A stretch of 64,000 bases of DNA, from positions 40,176,308 to 40,240,307 of the forward strand of contig OV884056.1 of assembly GCA_930367215.1 (NCBI GenBank), written 5' to 3'. This document shows, piece after piece, positions 31,358 through 42,574 of the stretch. The notes beneath the pieces were generated by a model that was not told the origin of the DNA, made no database searches, and worked only from the letters and a program-made list of their open reading frames with translations. Source of the DNA: Pollenia angustigena. Its lineage: Eukaryota; Arthropoda; Insecta; Diptera; Polleniidae. Made by a program: the position numbers and the translations under genes. Each line of letters begins with the position of its first letter. The stretch's first letter is position 1.

Positions 31358-33012
31358 GCAATAAAAAAATAATAGCGTATGAGCACATACGATATTGTTA
31401 TACCAGTGCCTAAGACAAGCTCTGAGTTCAGACCTATTGCTATACTTTCCTATCTCTCCAAAATTTTTGAAAAGATTGCCCATAAACAAATGTGCAAATA
31501 CCTGGAAAGAAATCATCTTCTTAATGTAAAGCAATCTGGATTTCGTCAAAAACACAGTTGTGTATCTTCACTCATTGATGTCTCCGAAGATATTCGCAGT
31601 GACATAGATAATGGAATGGTAACGATGTTGGTTCTTCTAGATCACTCAAAGGCGTTTGACACAGTTGATCATTTTGTTCTTTGTAAGAAACTAAGACAAC
31701 AGTTTAATTTTTCCAGTACTGCGGTTTCACTAATAAAATCATACGTCACAAACCGTTTTCAAACTGTCTTCCTAAGAAATAATAACTCTGCTGCTCTACC
31801 AGTTACTAAAGGAGTACCACAAGGCTCAATCTTAGGACCATTGTTATTTTCGATGTATGCTAATGACTTACCTACCTGTATTTCATACTGCAAATTTCAC
31901 ATGTATGCGGATGATGTACAGCTCTACCTAAGTTCAACCATTAAGTCACTACAACAAAGTGTTAATGCTCTAAATATAGATCTGAATAAAGTCTCTTCAT
32001 GGGCATCTGAGAACGGCCTTTGTTTGAACCCCTTAAAATCAAAATGTATAATAATTCACAGAAAAACCAATTTACTGATTCCCAATATTAACGTAATGAT
32101 AAATGGACAACAAATTGATATAGTCACCTCATCAAAAAACCTGGGGCTTGTATTCAATCAAACATTAAGTTAGTCGAATCATGTTGACTCTATTGTATGT
32201 AAAACTCAATCCATGATACGTTCTCTATGGTCAACCATTTCTTGCACACCGGTTGACATAAGAATGCTTATTGCTAAAACGTACGTAATACCCTGCTTAC
32301 TTTACGGAAGTGAAATATTTGGACATTGTGACTCAGATAGTACACGAAAGTTAAAGGTAGCATTTAACAATATAACCAGATACGTTTTTGGTCTTCGCAG
32401 ACGTGATCATATAACTTCTTTTACGAAACAATTGTATGGCATGACTTTCTCAAATCTAATTGACAGCAGAACTTTAATACTACTGCACAAAATCATATAT
32501 CTTAAAACACCATCATACTTGTACAACAGGTTGCAATTTGTAAGATCGAACCGCGGCTGTAAACTTACAAGTATTAGATACAAGTGTCTGGTTTCAGAGC
32601 GGCAGTTTTTCATTAATGCTATCTGTTTGTGGAACAGACTTCCAAACAGAATTCAAACAATCAGCAATGCGAATATTTTCAAAAATGAAATTATTAAACT
32701 GTTTTCTCAATTTTAATCATTTTTCAATCATTTTATGTTTTAAAATTTTCGTTTTATGTATGTTTCTAAATTATTCATAAATGTTATTGTAATTCATTTA
32801 TTATTATTTTTTTTTTTATTATTATTATTTTTTATTATTTTTTTTTTTCTCAACACTTTTTTTACTGTTTTATATAAAATAATAAGTACCATGTTATAAA
32901 CATTATTTTTTGTATAACTACCTGTTATCCCTACTATAATCTAAAAGATTTTGTATATCTTGTTGTATGGGTAAAACAATAATAAATATCAAATAAATAA
33001 AATAAATATTAA
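31358..33012 (+). mobile_element. CR1-like LINE, 5'-truncated
   Basis: The 5' junction lies at the end of the tandem unit (about 31358), inside the reverse transcriptase domain. The 3' end is the A-rich 'aataaatatcaaataaataa' with 'aataaat' near 33010. It encodes two frames interrupted by one stop (31379-32173 and 32213-32716), then about 300 bp of 3' UTR with a TTA-rich simple repeat (32795-32850). Confidence 0.85.
31379..32716 (+). pseudogene. LINE reverse transcriptase (CR1-like), one nonsense codon
   Basis: Copies element RNA into DNA at a nicked genomic target. Motifs in order: PVPKTSSEFRPIAILSYLSK, SGFRQKHSCVSSLID, LLDHSKAFDTVDH (first catalytic Asp region), GVPQGSILGPLLFSMYANDL, MYADDVQLYL (catalytic YADD), LCLNPLKSKC and the thumb-proximal KNLGLVF. 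A TAG at 32171-32173 ends the first frame after FNQTLS. The same frame resumes at once with SNHVDS and continues to LCLWNRLP-type residues and the stop at 32716. The endonuclease domain and RT region 0 are missing through 5' truncation. The C-terminal 'S.R.f..na..LWN.LP' block is typical of CR1-like clades. Confidence 0.88.
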
Positions 33013-34626
33013 GGGGACGATATGTTCTTAATTAAAAAAAAAACAACGTTGTGAAACCAAAAAGAGATACTCTTAAAGTAAAAAAGAACCACTGAAAAAC
33101 CAGTTGCATGGAAAATTTACACGCTTTGAAAGTCGAACAATTTCAAGTAATGTAAATGTTAAAAAAATATCAACGTTCAAAGCAGTGCAGTGTTAAAACA
33201 TTTCCCAATATCGTATCCCGTACGACATTTTTCATCATATTTTTTTAAAATTAAAAAAAAGTTCAAAGTCAAAATAACTACTTCTTGATTATCTAAATTT
33301 TAAACTGTACATCAGCAAGAATCCGTACTTCCCCCCGTTAAATGAATGATTTAAAAATCTTAAACTCTTATTGAAATTGATAACTAAATGCATTTTTTTT
33401 ATTAAATGCTTTAAACAACCAATAAAGGATAATTTCCCCTAATAACTTAATGAAGTCAAAAGCACAAACATTGAGTTTATACGATTAACAATATTAAGTA
33501 GATGTTGCAAAATTGGTAATTTTTTTATTATCTATCTTGATTTTAAAATCTTTTAGTTTTTTTTTTGCTCCATTATAGCAACATATTTCATAACAAGCTA
33601 ACAACTTTATTTTCCTAAGTCTCCATTAAGTTGATAAACTGCTAGCAATTTGTTATTAGATCATACCTTATAGATGATATCCAGAGCTCCATAGGAAACA
33701 ATGATTTATAAACAATGCTCAGCACCCATTATTAATATCCAACCGACAAACAAACCAACAAAATAGAAGAAGAGAGTTTTGACCTACCTACGAAAAAAGA
33801 AAGAAAAATATTTAAAATATTTTCGAAACAATGTACATGAAAAAAAAAGGAATGAAAGTAATGTAAGCAATGAAATTTTTGAAAAAAAAGTGAAAGTTAT
33901 TTTCATATACAGCTAACAAAAACAAAAGGAAAATATGAAAGGGAGCATACTCATAAATATCTTGCAATACAACAAAAAGTCAAGTCTACCAAAATCTTAA
34001 CAAAAAAAAAAAAAAAATAAAAAAAAATATTTTTTTTGTAAATTATTTCCATTCAACAAAAATATGCTAAGAATTCTTTTTATCAATAACCATTTTTTTT
34101 TTTTTTGTAAAAAATATTTTAAACAGAAACAAAAGGGTTTTCAACAATAATCAAATACAGCAACAAAAAAAGACTGAAAAACAATACGAAACCCCTTAAA
34201 GGCATTAAACACATTGAAGCATTCTTATGACAGCTGAGAAACTCCAGAAATGTAAAAGTTCAGTTAACACATCATGTCATTTTGAAGTGCTCTTTTATAC
34301 AGTTTTCTTGTTAAGAGTCGGAGGAGAAAAGGGAAGTCAAAAATGATGTGCTTCTGATAAGATCCATTGCATTACCTTTCGACAATTCAAACATTTCTTT
34401 ACTTAAAATAACTGTTGAAGGTTGATTTTTCAAATAAAGCAGGGACCGTAGATAACAGTTATCCAGAAAATTAAAAAACTTTCCACTTCAGCGTGAACGT
34501 ACGTGTATACTAGTGTGTACCAAAAAAAAATTTGGGGCTCGAGCATAATTTAAAAGTGTATAGGGTAAAGTATTTTTGAGTTTTTTTTTTTTCAGATTTT
34601 TCAGAAGATCTTCAGAGGTCGCTTTA
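33013..34626. other. AT-rich DNA, no gene seen
   Basis: Homopolymer-rich. Short minus frames at 34488-34995 overlap the next MITE and show no motif. Confidence 0.4.
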
Positions 34627-35053
34627 GGGTGTGTGTGAAACGGTAGCAAAGTTCTATGATGAAATAAAATTTGTTTGTGGTAGAAAATTTTTATATTTGT
34701 GCTGTGTGAAAATGTAACAGTTTTGACAACGTAAACTTTGACATAAAGAAATAAACAATAAATTAAACAAACGTTTACCAATAATCATTTTAATTCTGTT
34801 GGAAATGAGATCGTCCCAACTATTTGATGAATTCGTTCTGATATATATTTTTTTTGCCGCTGGTCCTGCTTCCATATTATTCTTTATTTTGTTTAAACAA
34901 ATTTGATGAAAAAAAATAATTTTGTGGTTGTCAAAAATTGCTACACTAATGTTAAAATTTATACTAGGCCCTAGGGCTAGTGAAATTTTATTCACCTCAA
35001 TAGTGTCAAAATTTTACTTCCATGAGTACTTTGCTACCGTTTCACACACACCC
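34627..35053. mobile_element. MITE with TTA duplication (PIF/Harbinger-like)
   Basis: TTA at 34624-34626 and 35054-35056. TIR GGGTGTGTGTGAAACGGTAG with CAAAGT following, perfect in inverse at 35028-35053. 427 bp with no transposase. The 3-bp TTA duplication and G-rich ends fit PIF/Harbinger. Confidence 0.7.
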
Positions 35054-35154
35054 TTAGACGAATTTTTGCTAAAAATCTGGTTTGACCGCTTTTTTTTTAT
35101 TTGCCTTCTTATTTTTGTCAAACCACGATTTTTTTCACTTTTAAGGAAATAATA

Positions 35155-35757
35155 TTTAGTTAGTTGTAATTATTGTTTAAGAACTAGTTGTAATTATTAT
35201 TTATCTTGTATGGATTAGTTATTAAATATGTGTTAGTTATTTTATTAGTTTACATTGTTATGAAAGATTGTTATAATTTAGTACACTTCAATCCCAATGT
35301 GCAGAAAGCCCTAGAAATGACCGTTAAAAAAGCTTTAGTATAAGTGGTGAAATTATGTAAACATAAGTGCCGCCATAAATCATAATTGACTATAGAGTGG
35401 TGAATAAGTAAAGCCTCGAACCTTCGAGAAGCATTTCGAATGTTCTAGATGGCTGAATTACAGTATAAATACTGGCGGCGGCTAGCATCAAAAAACAATA
35501 TTAGTTCAGACTTTGTCAAGTTAAGAGCGCATCACGTGGAGAAAACTATAAACGTTTGAAGTGTGTTGATTACAATAGTGAGTTGTAAATAAAAGCTATA
35601 AATTACGGTTTTTAAAGTGACTAAGTTCTTAATAAATAAGTGTTATACTTTAAAGTATTGTGTTTATTTGTTTTATTTGAATTGCAATAAAAGAACTCGA
35701 AACGGTTTATTATAAAGGAAATAAACCAAAACGTTATTGAAAGGCAGTAACGTAACA
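35155..35757 (+). mobile_element. Solo LTR, family L copy 2
   Basis: Homologous to 14586-15325: shared 'cccaatgtgcag', 'aataaaagctRtaaattacg', 'gcaataaaagaactcgaaac', 'ggtttattataaaggaaa' and the end CAGTAACGTAACA. TATA-like 'cagtataaatac' sits near 35462, followed by 'ggcggcggctag'. The first ~16 bases of the family are missing. ATAT borders both sides. No internal domain. Confidence 0.72.
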
Positions 35758-36836
35758 ATATAAAAGAAAAGTGTCCAAGCTTTATTTTGGTTTTGAAATT
35801 TTCAAGAACTGGAAAAAAATCAACTACGCAGTTTTAAAGATCAATTCTTTTTAAATAATTTAGAAACAAATATTTTTTAATTTGCTCTTAACGTTCCTGA
35901 TTTATACCGGTTTTCAGCTTTGTAAACAGTTTTTGATATTATTACTCATACCCAACAAACAATTCAAAATCAAACTTTTGCTTTGCATAAAAAATTATTT
36001 AACTGTGTTCTTACGATGTAGCTCCATGCCCTGCAATAGATTCGGAAAATCAGTTCCAGAAGTTGTGACATTGATGTTTCTAAATTTTTAGGAATGAATT
36101 GATCTTTCAAACTGCGTTGTTAGTTTTTTTCATTTTCATAAACATTTTAAAAATTATAAAACGGTTTTTATAAAATTTATGGAAAAATTACAAAAAATTG
36201 TAATGTAGGGTACCTAAATGAGCAAATTCATTGCAAAAACTTATAGTCAAAGCAAACAAAATTAAAGCTTGTACATTTTTCTTTAAAATTATTTGCTTAA
36301 AATTATAGAAACTCGCGGTTTTTCACGATGTAATTAAGAATACGCAAAAAAGATCGGTAAACTCGGTTTTTGGCAAAAAATTTGACTTGAGCGACTTCTA
36401 AACCTTTTCCCAAAGATCAAAAAAAAAAAAAATTTTTCAAAAATACTTAGCACTATAAGTTTTTTAATTCTGGTTGAGAGCCCATGAAATTAAAAAAAAA
36501 AATTTTAAGGGCTTACTAATGTATAGTGTCATATACCAATTTCCTTTTCTGGGTCCGTTCATGGTAATCATGAACCCGCTAAAACAAATTGTGATATAAA
36601 GTAAGGATTCATGTGCATAAGACTCGGTTGTGCCAAGTATTTTGTAATTATATGCATCGTTGGTGTGATTTTTTCGTCGCTAAGCATCTAAGGATGTTTT
36701 TATAAAATCTATGGTCAATTATGGACCTACCAGCACAACATATTGCCATGACAGCAGCTATTACAAAAGTTTTTATCGCCAAATTTTAATACTAGCATTT
36801 TAAGCTATTATCGGTAGTCAAAAGTGGATTGATTTA
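35758..36836. other. AT-rich DNA, no gene seen
   Basis: Nothing recognised beyond A/T runs. Confidence 0.4.
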
Positions 36837-36925
36837 AAACAAGTAAGAGTGCTATATTCGGCTGTGCCGAATCTTATATACCATTCACCTGGTGCGACCA
36901 GAATACAGAGTAACTAGACAAAAAC
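36837..36925. repeat. End fragment of the 'tataccc' repeat, inverted
   Basis: 'aaacaagtaagagtgctata', then 'ttcggctgtgccgaatc' and 'ttatataccattcacctgg', is the inverse of the right end seen at 25124-25163 and near 43860-43890. GGCTGTGCC-type dyad symmetry is visible. Confidence 0.6.
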
Positions 36926-37164
36926 TAAATATTTTTTACGTAAACATACACATTTACAATACTTAAAACTTAATTATAAATTAAATTTTAAAATCGAAAA
37001 CTGGTAAATATTTTTTTAAATCGTTTTTAAAACATAAAAAATAAAAAAATTCTTTTTGAAAAGCCAATATTCGAACAAGGGGACTCACAGTTTCTACCTT
37101 ATCAAACACCCTAGACAACTGAACCAAAAAGGAACGATGTTTGAATAGCATTAAAATTAAATAT

Positions 37165-37339
37165 GGCCCGTTTAACGGTTCACAACTCAACTCAGTTGTG
37201 TTGTAATTAAAAGAATGCGTTGTGATGAGTTGTAATTTTTTTTTTTTGATGTTTTTGTTATAGCAAAGTTTTAAACCATAATACAAAAATTAACAAATTA
37301 CAAATCGACTGATATGAGTTGTGAACTGTAATAGGGGCC
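37165..37339. mobile_element. Small MITE, 175 bp
   Basis: Inverted ends share GGCCC and CAGTTCACAACTCA / GGTTCACAACTCA. TAT occurs on both sides (37162-37164, 37340-37342). No coding frame. Confidence 0.5.
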
Positions 37340-37661
37340 TATATTCACCATAATGGTTTGTACCATATCGACCCCTTTGCGCGCAATTATCGTATGCTAC
37401 AAAAACCAAATTTTACTGGACAGCAATTTCTCTACTTTTCTCTGCTTTCGCTTGCAATATCAAAATGAATATATACATAAGTGTGACCGCAAGTTATATG
37501 GGCAATTTTTTTCGTATTTTCACTTGGCAAGCCCCTTAGAATGATTTAAAATTAAAAAAAATACATATAAAAAATTTTAGATTGTTTGCATAGTTATTAG
37601 CCGTGCCTTGAGCCCACAAAGTTTGCTAAAATGCTATTTTTCTCACTATGGGTCGTTTTAA

Positions 37662-40220
37662 TTGTTGATAACTTCCGTAATATTTATTTACAAATATTCT
37701 AGGGCTATATCTTATAAACAATGTTGCTCTGTATTAGTTTCCTTTAACATGAATATTTTATCCGCCATTTTAATAAAGGCCCGAGTCAAACACTACCTAA
37801 TGTGTGATCATCGTGAAGATTATCTCCAGGCAACGAACATTTGCGTTGAGGAATTAAATAGAAACCTAATAATTTCATCGTTATACTCCCCGCCTAGATT
37901 TTCAATATCGGAGGACCAATATTGTAAATATTTTAAATCATTAGGACCGTGTTTCCTAGCCGCTGGCGATTATAACGCTAAACATACCCTCTGGGGGTCG
38001 CGACTTATAACACCAAAGGGTCGTGTTTTATTTAACATAATTTCTAAAATGGATTTAAATGTGGTAGCGAGCGGACAACCAACATATTGGCCCACTGATC
38101 TTCAAAAAATTCCAGATGTCATAGATTTCGGCGTGGTTAAAAACATTCCCATAGAAACGATTCAAGTTGAAGCCTCCCTAGATTTATCTTCCGACCACAC
38201 ACCTACAATTGTTACTATAATGAACCCCAATAGAATTGTTCCTCCGACGACAGCTACGCAAATTAATTGGTTGAAATATAAAAAATATCTCAGTACCCAT
38301 TGCACAGAAAATATTCCGCTCAGTACACCGGATTATGTAGATCGCTCTATTGACAATTTTGACAGTTTTCTGAAACTAGCTGTTCAACATTCCAATATTG
38401 CCCCCAAAAAAACAAAAACTATTAAAATATATTCCACAGATGTCGAGCATCTTTTGTCTGAAAAAAGGAGGGCTCGAAGAGAGTGGCAATTGCACAGATC
38501 CCCTCAACTTAAGAACTTACTTAAAGAGTGTACAAAAAGACTAAGAAAGTTACTGCAGACTAAGAAAACGGCTTCTCTGGAAAAATATCTTAAGGAACTT
38601 GATGCAACCCCACAATCAGACTACTCATTATGGCGTGCAGCTAGAAATCTCAAAAGGCCAGTTGTCTCTAAACCACCATTAAGAAACTTGAATGGAAGTT
38701 GGGCAAGAAATGATGTTGAAAAAGGAAATCTGTTTGTCAATCATTTAAAAAACGTATTTACCCCAAATATATCTCACGATATTGCGGTCGAGTTACCACC
38801 TGTTGCTGCTAGAGCAGCTGTTCCGCTAAGATTTGAGATAAGAGAAATCGAAAAGGTTATTTGTGATTTAAACCCCAAGAAGGCTCCTGGGTTTGACAAG
38901 ATCAGCAACAAAATGCTTTTGGAGCTACCCAGCATAGCAAAGAAAATTATTCTTTTAATTTTTATTGCTATTTTACGCCTTGAATACTATCCTCAAAAGT
39001 GGAAGGTCTCCTTAGTCACCATGATACCTAAACCTGGAAAGGATCACACAAAAGTTGAGTCATATAGGCCTATAAGCTTACTTTCTAATATATCAAAGCT
39101 GTTTGAGAAGCTGTTAGCGTCAAAATTAACCCCAATTTTAAATGATAATAGATGTATTCCTAACCACCAATTCGGCTTTAGAAGAGAACACAGCACAATT
39201 GAGCAAACCCATCGTATAGTAAACGCAATAAGAAAAGCCTTTGAAGAAAAAAAATATTGTTCCGCTCTCTTCATCGATGTTTCTCAAGCTTTCGATAAAG
39301 TCTGGCATGAAGGCTTATTACATAAATTGAAGCTAAACTTACCAGTAAACATACACAAGCTGTTAGAAAGCTACTTAGTCGGTCGAAAGTTTATTATTAA
39401 AGAAGGTGATTATTTAAGCTCTCCTCAGCAAATTGACGCTGGTGTCCCTCAGGGAAGCATCCTGGGCCCACTTTTATACTTAATATATACCTCGGATATG
39501 CCAACAAACAACTACACACAAACTTCAACATTTGCTGATGATACAGCTTTTTTGAGCGTGCACGAAAACCGTCAAGAAGCATCTCGATACCTACAGGATC
39601 ATATATTTCAACTCGAACTATGGTTAAAGCAATGGAGGATAGAGGTCAATGAGCAAAAATGCGTACATATAACATTCACCTTGCGTCGGGAATCATGCCC
39701 CCCTATTAAAATCAATAATCAAATAATACCTCAAAATTCGCATGTAAAATACCTCGGTATTCATCTAGATCGCCGTTTAACGTGGAAAAGCCATATAGAG
39801 GCAAAATTAACTCAAATGAAAATAAAAGCCATCCAAATTCATTGGCTTATTGGAAGAAACTCTGTCCTTAGTCTCGACTGCAAACTTCTTCTTTACAACT
39901 CTATCTTAAAGCCAATCTGGTGCTATGGTATTCAGCTATGGGGCACTGCCTCGGCCTCTAATATCGAAAAAATTCAAAGGCGCCAAAATAAACTACTTCG
40001 AATAATCACAGCTGCCCCTTGGTATGTTAAAAACTCAAATATTCACAAGGATCTCAATGTTCCATTAGTTAAAACTATGATTACGAAATATGCAGTAAAA
40101 TACTTAAAAAGGCTCGAATTGCACCCGAATCCACTAGCACGAAATATTTTAAATGATAGCGGCCACACTCGCTTAAGAAGAAGAGACACTGCGGCACTTG
40201 TCCAATTAGATGAGCGATAA
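37662..40220 (+). CDS. Jockey-clade LINE ORF2: endonuclease (partial) + reverse transcriptase
   Basis: The longest frame in the window, 852 residues, uninterrupted. From about residue 35 it follows Jockey-type proteins: LIISSLYSPP (69-78), AGDYNAKHTLWGSR (101-114) and LDLSSDHTP (173-181) belong to the APE-like endonuclease. KKAPGFDKI (406-414), PISLLSNISKLFEKL (470-484), QFGFRREHSTIEQT (503-516), FIDVSQAFDKVWH (537-549), GVPQGSILGPLLY (594-606) and TFADDTAFL (623-631, catalytic FADD) form the reverse transcriptase. The first 30 or so residues do not look like endonuclease, and the usual N-terminal catalytic Asn and Glu segments are missing, so the copy is probably 5'-truncated and this start is fortuitous. 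No ORF1 lies upstream. Unlike other coding remnants here it has no stop or frameshift, which argues for recent insertion. Confidence 0.93.
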   Translation: MLITSVIFIYKYSRAISYKQCCSVLVSFNMNILSAILIKARVKHYLMCDHREDYLQATNICVEELNRNLIISSLYSPPRFSISEDQYCKYFKSLGPCFLAAGDYNAKHTLWGSRLITPKGRVLFNIISKMDLNVVASGQPTYWPTDLQKIPDVIDFGVVKNIPIETIQVEASLDLSSDHTPTIVTIMNPNRIVPPTTATQINWLKYKKYLSTHCTENIPLSTPDYVDRSIDNFDSFLKLAVQHSNIAPKKTKTIKIYSTDVEHLLSEKRRARREWQLHRSPQLKNLLKECTKRLRKLLQTKKTASLEKYLKELDATPQSDYSLWRAARNLKRPVVSKPPLRNLNGSWARNDVEKGNLFVNHLKNVFTPNISHDIAVELPPVAARAAVPLRFEIREIEKVICDLNPKKAPGFDKISNKMLLELPSIAKKIILLIFIAILRLEYYPQKWKVSLVTMIPKPGKDHTKVESYRPISLLSNISKLFEKLLASKLTPILNDNRCIPNHQFGFRREHSTIEQTHRIVNAIRKAFEEKKYCSALFIDVSQAFDKVWHEGLLHKLKLNLPVNIHKLLESYLVGRKFIIKEGDYLSSPQQIDAGVPQGSILGPLLYLIYTSDMPTNNYTQTSTFADDTAFLSVHENRQEASRYLQDHIFQLELWLKQWRIEVNEQKCVHITFTLRRESCPPIKINNQIIPQNSHVKYLGIHLDRRLTWKSHIEAKLTQMKIKAIQIHWLIGRNSVLSLDCKLLLYNSILKPIWCYGIQLWGTASASNIEKIQRRQNKLLRIITAAPWYVKNSNIHKDLNVPLVKTMITKYAVKYLKRLELHPNPLARNILNDSGHTRLRRRDTAALVQLDER

Positions 40221-40365
40221 ACACCTATAAAAGTGAACAGAACCCGCGATGAACAAAATTTTTGTCTGGCACTGGCAGGACAAAAAAATAATATTAGGTT
40301 AAGATTTGATTAATTATTGTTAGTTCATATTTAATATATGAAGATTCAATAAATAAATAATGAAG

Positions 40366-40409
<44 letters not shown>
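37750..40409 (+). mobile_element. Jockey-like LINE with poly(A) tail
   Basis: Covers the ORF2 above, ~145 bp of 3' UTR with 'aataaataaataatg', and an unbroken A-run of about 40 at 40368-40409. The 5' boundary is approximate, inferred from where endonuclease similarity begins. I could not find a convincing target duplication. The intact tail and frame both indicate a young copy. Confidence 0.8.
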
Positions 40410-40411
<2 letters not shown>

Positions 40412-40951
40412 ACACCGAAATTTTCGCATATCTTCGCATTCTTTACACTACGTGACAAATTTTCAACAAAGAGATATGCCAAAATAACCGTTATTTGTGT
40501 TTTTAAAAAAGATGATGTGGCTGAAATGCAAATATCTTCAACAATTTTGAACGGGCTATGTATTTCTTTCCTTTTTATTGAATCATTGGGTCGTTTGAAG
40601 AGATGAGTCATTAAATGGCAGAGTTATAGTGGACAAAACTTCAAACTTCATTATAAATTTTATGGTTTGAAATAGCGTAACTTTTGTATTATTCCCCTCG
40701 CAGCACTTTTATGTGTGTAAATCAAATCTGCAACAGCGATTTCTTCTGCGCTGCCAGACTATTACCCTTTTACCTAAATCACACATAAATTTATTCTGAT
40801 AAACTGTTTTATTTATTTTAAAATATAAATAAACACGAAATTCAAATTAAAAAAAGGCTAGGAAAAGCTAAACGCATCGTTGAAAAAAGCTGAAAAAAGC
40901 TTGAAGCTAAATGAAATATCTCAAGCTAAAAAGGAAAAAATAAAGCTACAC
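40410..40951. other. Unassigned DNA with AAAAGCT repeats
   Basis: At 40850-40950 'aaaaagct' and 'agctaaa' recur about eight times, and the motif resumes at 41591 beyond the next element ('agctcggaaaagctaatatg'). The TTA-flanked element is therefore inserted in an older repeat. Confidence 0.4.
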
Positions 40952-40954
40952 TTA

Positions 40955-41587
40955 AGGCGCCCGTACACGACATGTATTTGTCATCTGACATGTCAAATTT
41001 TCAAGTCACATGTAATTGTTCATGTCTGTCAAAATTGCTGTTTTACATAAGGTTTATAATATTCGGTCACAAACGTACATGTAATTTGCTTCTGACATTG
41101 TCTCTGTTTTTTTCCCATTGTTATTGCAGAAACCAAAGTAGTTCTCGGTTTCAAAATAGCTTGCTGCCGCCACGAAAATATTTATTTGCGCCGTAAAATA
41201 ATTTAGCCATCTTAACATTTTTTCTTTTATTTTAAAGATACCAATATAGAAATTTATAATTAAACGGTTTTTATGTTTATATTTACATAAATTCTATTCA
41301 ATGGTGAGATGAGCATACATATCTTGGTATTGTAAAATATTGACCTCAGCCGGCTAATGATTCCGTCAATAGTTGACGCCGCTGCCAGTTTCTTCCCGGC
41401 ATAGATTTCTGATGTCAGATGGTTTGTCAGAAGAAAATAGAGCACGCTCTAATTGAAATTTTGTCAGATGACTTTGCGTCTGACTTTTACAGAAGCAAAG
41501 TTAAAAAGGTAACACACGACATGTATGTGTTTTGCAGTGCGAAATTTGACATGTCAGATGACAAAAACATGTCGTCTATATGCTCCT
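40955..41587. mobile_element. TIR element with TTA duplication
   Basis: TTA at 40952-40954 and 41588-41590. Inverted ends share 'AGGmGC', then 'GACGACATGT' or 'ACACGACATGT', then 'TTGTCATCTGACATGTCAAA' exactly on both sides. TGTCA/TGACA motifs recur through the interior. 633 bp, no transposase. The TTA duplication points to PIF/Harbinger. Confidence 0.7.
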
Positions 41588-41590
41588 TTA

Positions 41591-42574
41591 GCTCGGAAAA
41601 GCTAATATGGTCATACTGGTGAAGAGTATAAAAAATTTTGGTATAATAATTTATGTTGCAATAGTTAACTTTTGGACTTAGTTTAGTATAAATTACAATT
41701 TAAAAGCATGTACTAAATGTCATTATAAAATCTCCAAAATTGCGACCTGTACTTTGGGCACAAGTGGTTGTATTGGTATAATAACTTAAACAATGGTTAA
41801 CGCTAAATTAACTATTTCATGGTTAAAAAAAGATAAAAAAAATGGCCAAATCTAGCCACTTGAAGGCATAACTACCAGAACTGAATACAAAAATTAGTTC
41901 TTTATACTAGAATTTTTGATGTCTTTCTCATTGTTCCCATAGACGAAAGTTTGCTCAAAACATGGTTTGGAAGGCTTCTAGAAAAACTCATATTAGTTTT
42001 TATATGTAAATTACGCTCATTTTAGTTTGTCATTGGTTCGTTATAACTACCAATATTAAATTAACTAATTTAGTCTCTTTCTGCTATTTAAACTTAAAGA
42101 ATATAATCCCAGCAGCTGTCGCACGTATTTAAAATTAGCATTTTCCTTGATGTTGTTTGTTATTTTTAAAATTTGATACTTGGAAATATATATTGCATAC
42201 TAAATAGAACAAAATATGCTTACATACACAAGAGAGCAAAAAAAAAAAAAGTTTAATATAAAACAAGGCTCCAAAAAATGTAATTAAAAGATAACATTTA
42301 AAGAATTATAAGAAAATGCAAAACAAATGTTTAGTTATGCAAAAAGAAAAATTAATAAAATACTTTAAACAACAGTTAACCTTTAAACAGACTCAATATA
42401 AAGCTGTTACATACACATTGAAATATTGAACACTTGGGAGCATATGTTGAATACAACGAATATATTACCAACCCTCGTTTAAGATTATTGAATGCTTTTC
42501 AAAAACGCACAAACACACGTTTCTACATACGTGTCCTTTAAAAATGTCCTTAAAATATGGTGTCCATTCCATTT
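41591..42574. other. AT-rich DNA, no gene seen
   Basis: Nothing recognised. Confidence 0.4.

Noticed and set aside
39044..39582. Minus-strand frames inside the Jockey-like ORF2
   Set aside because: They are antisense shadows of the reverse transcriptase.
40294..40611. 105-codon minus frame with a long Phe run
   Set aside because: The Phe run is the reverse complement of the LINE poly(A) tail.
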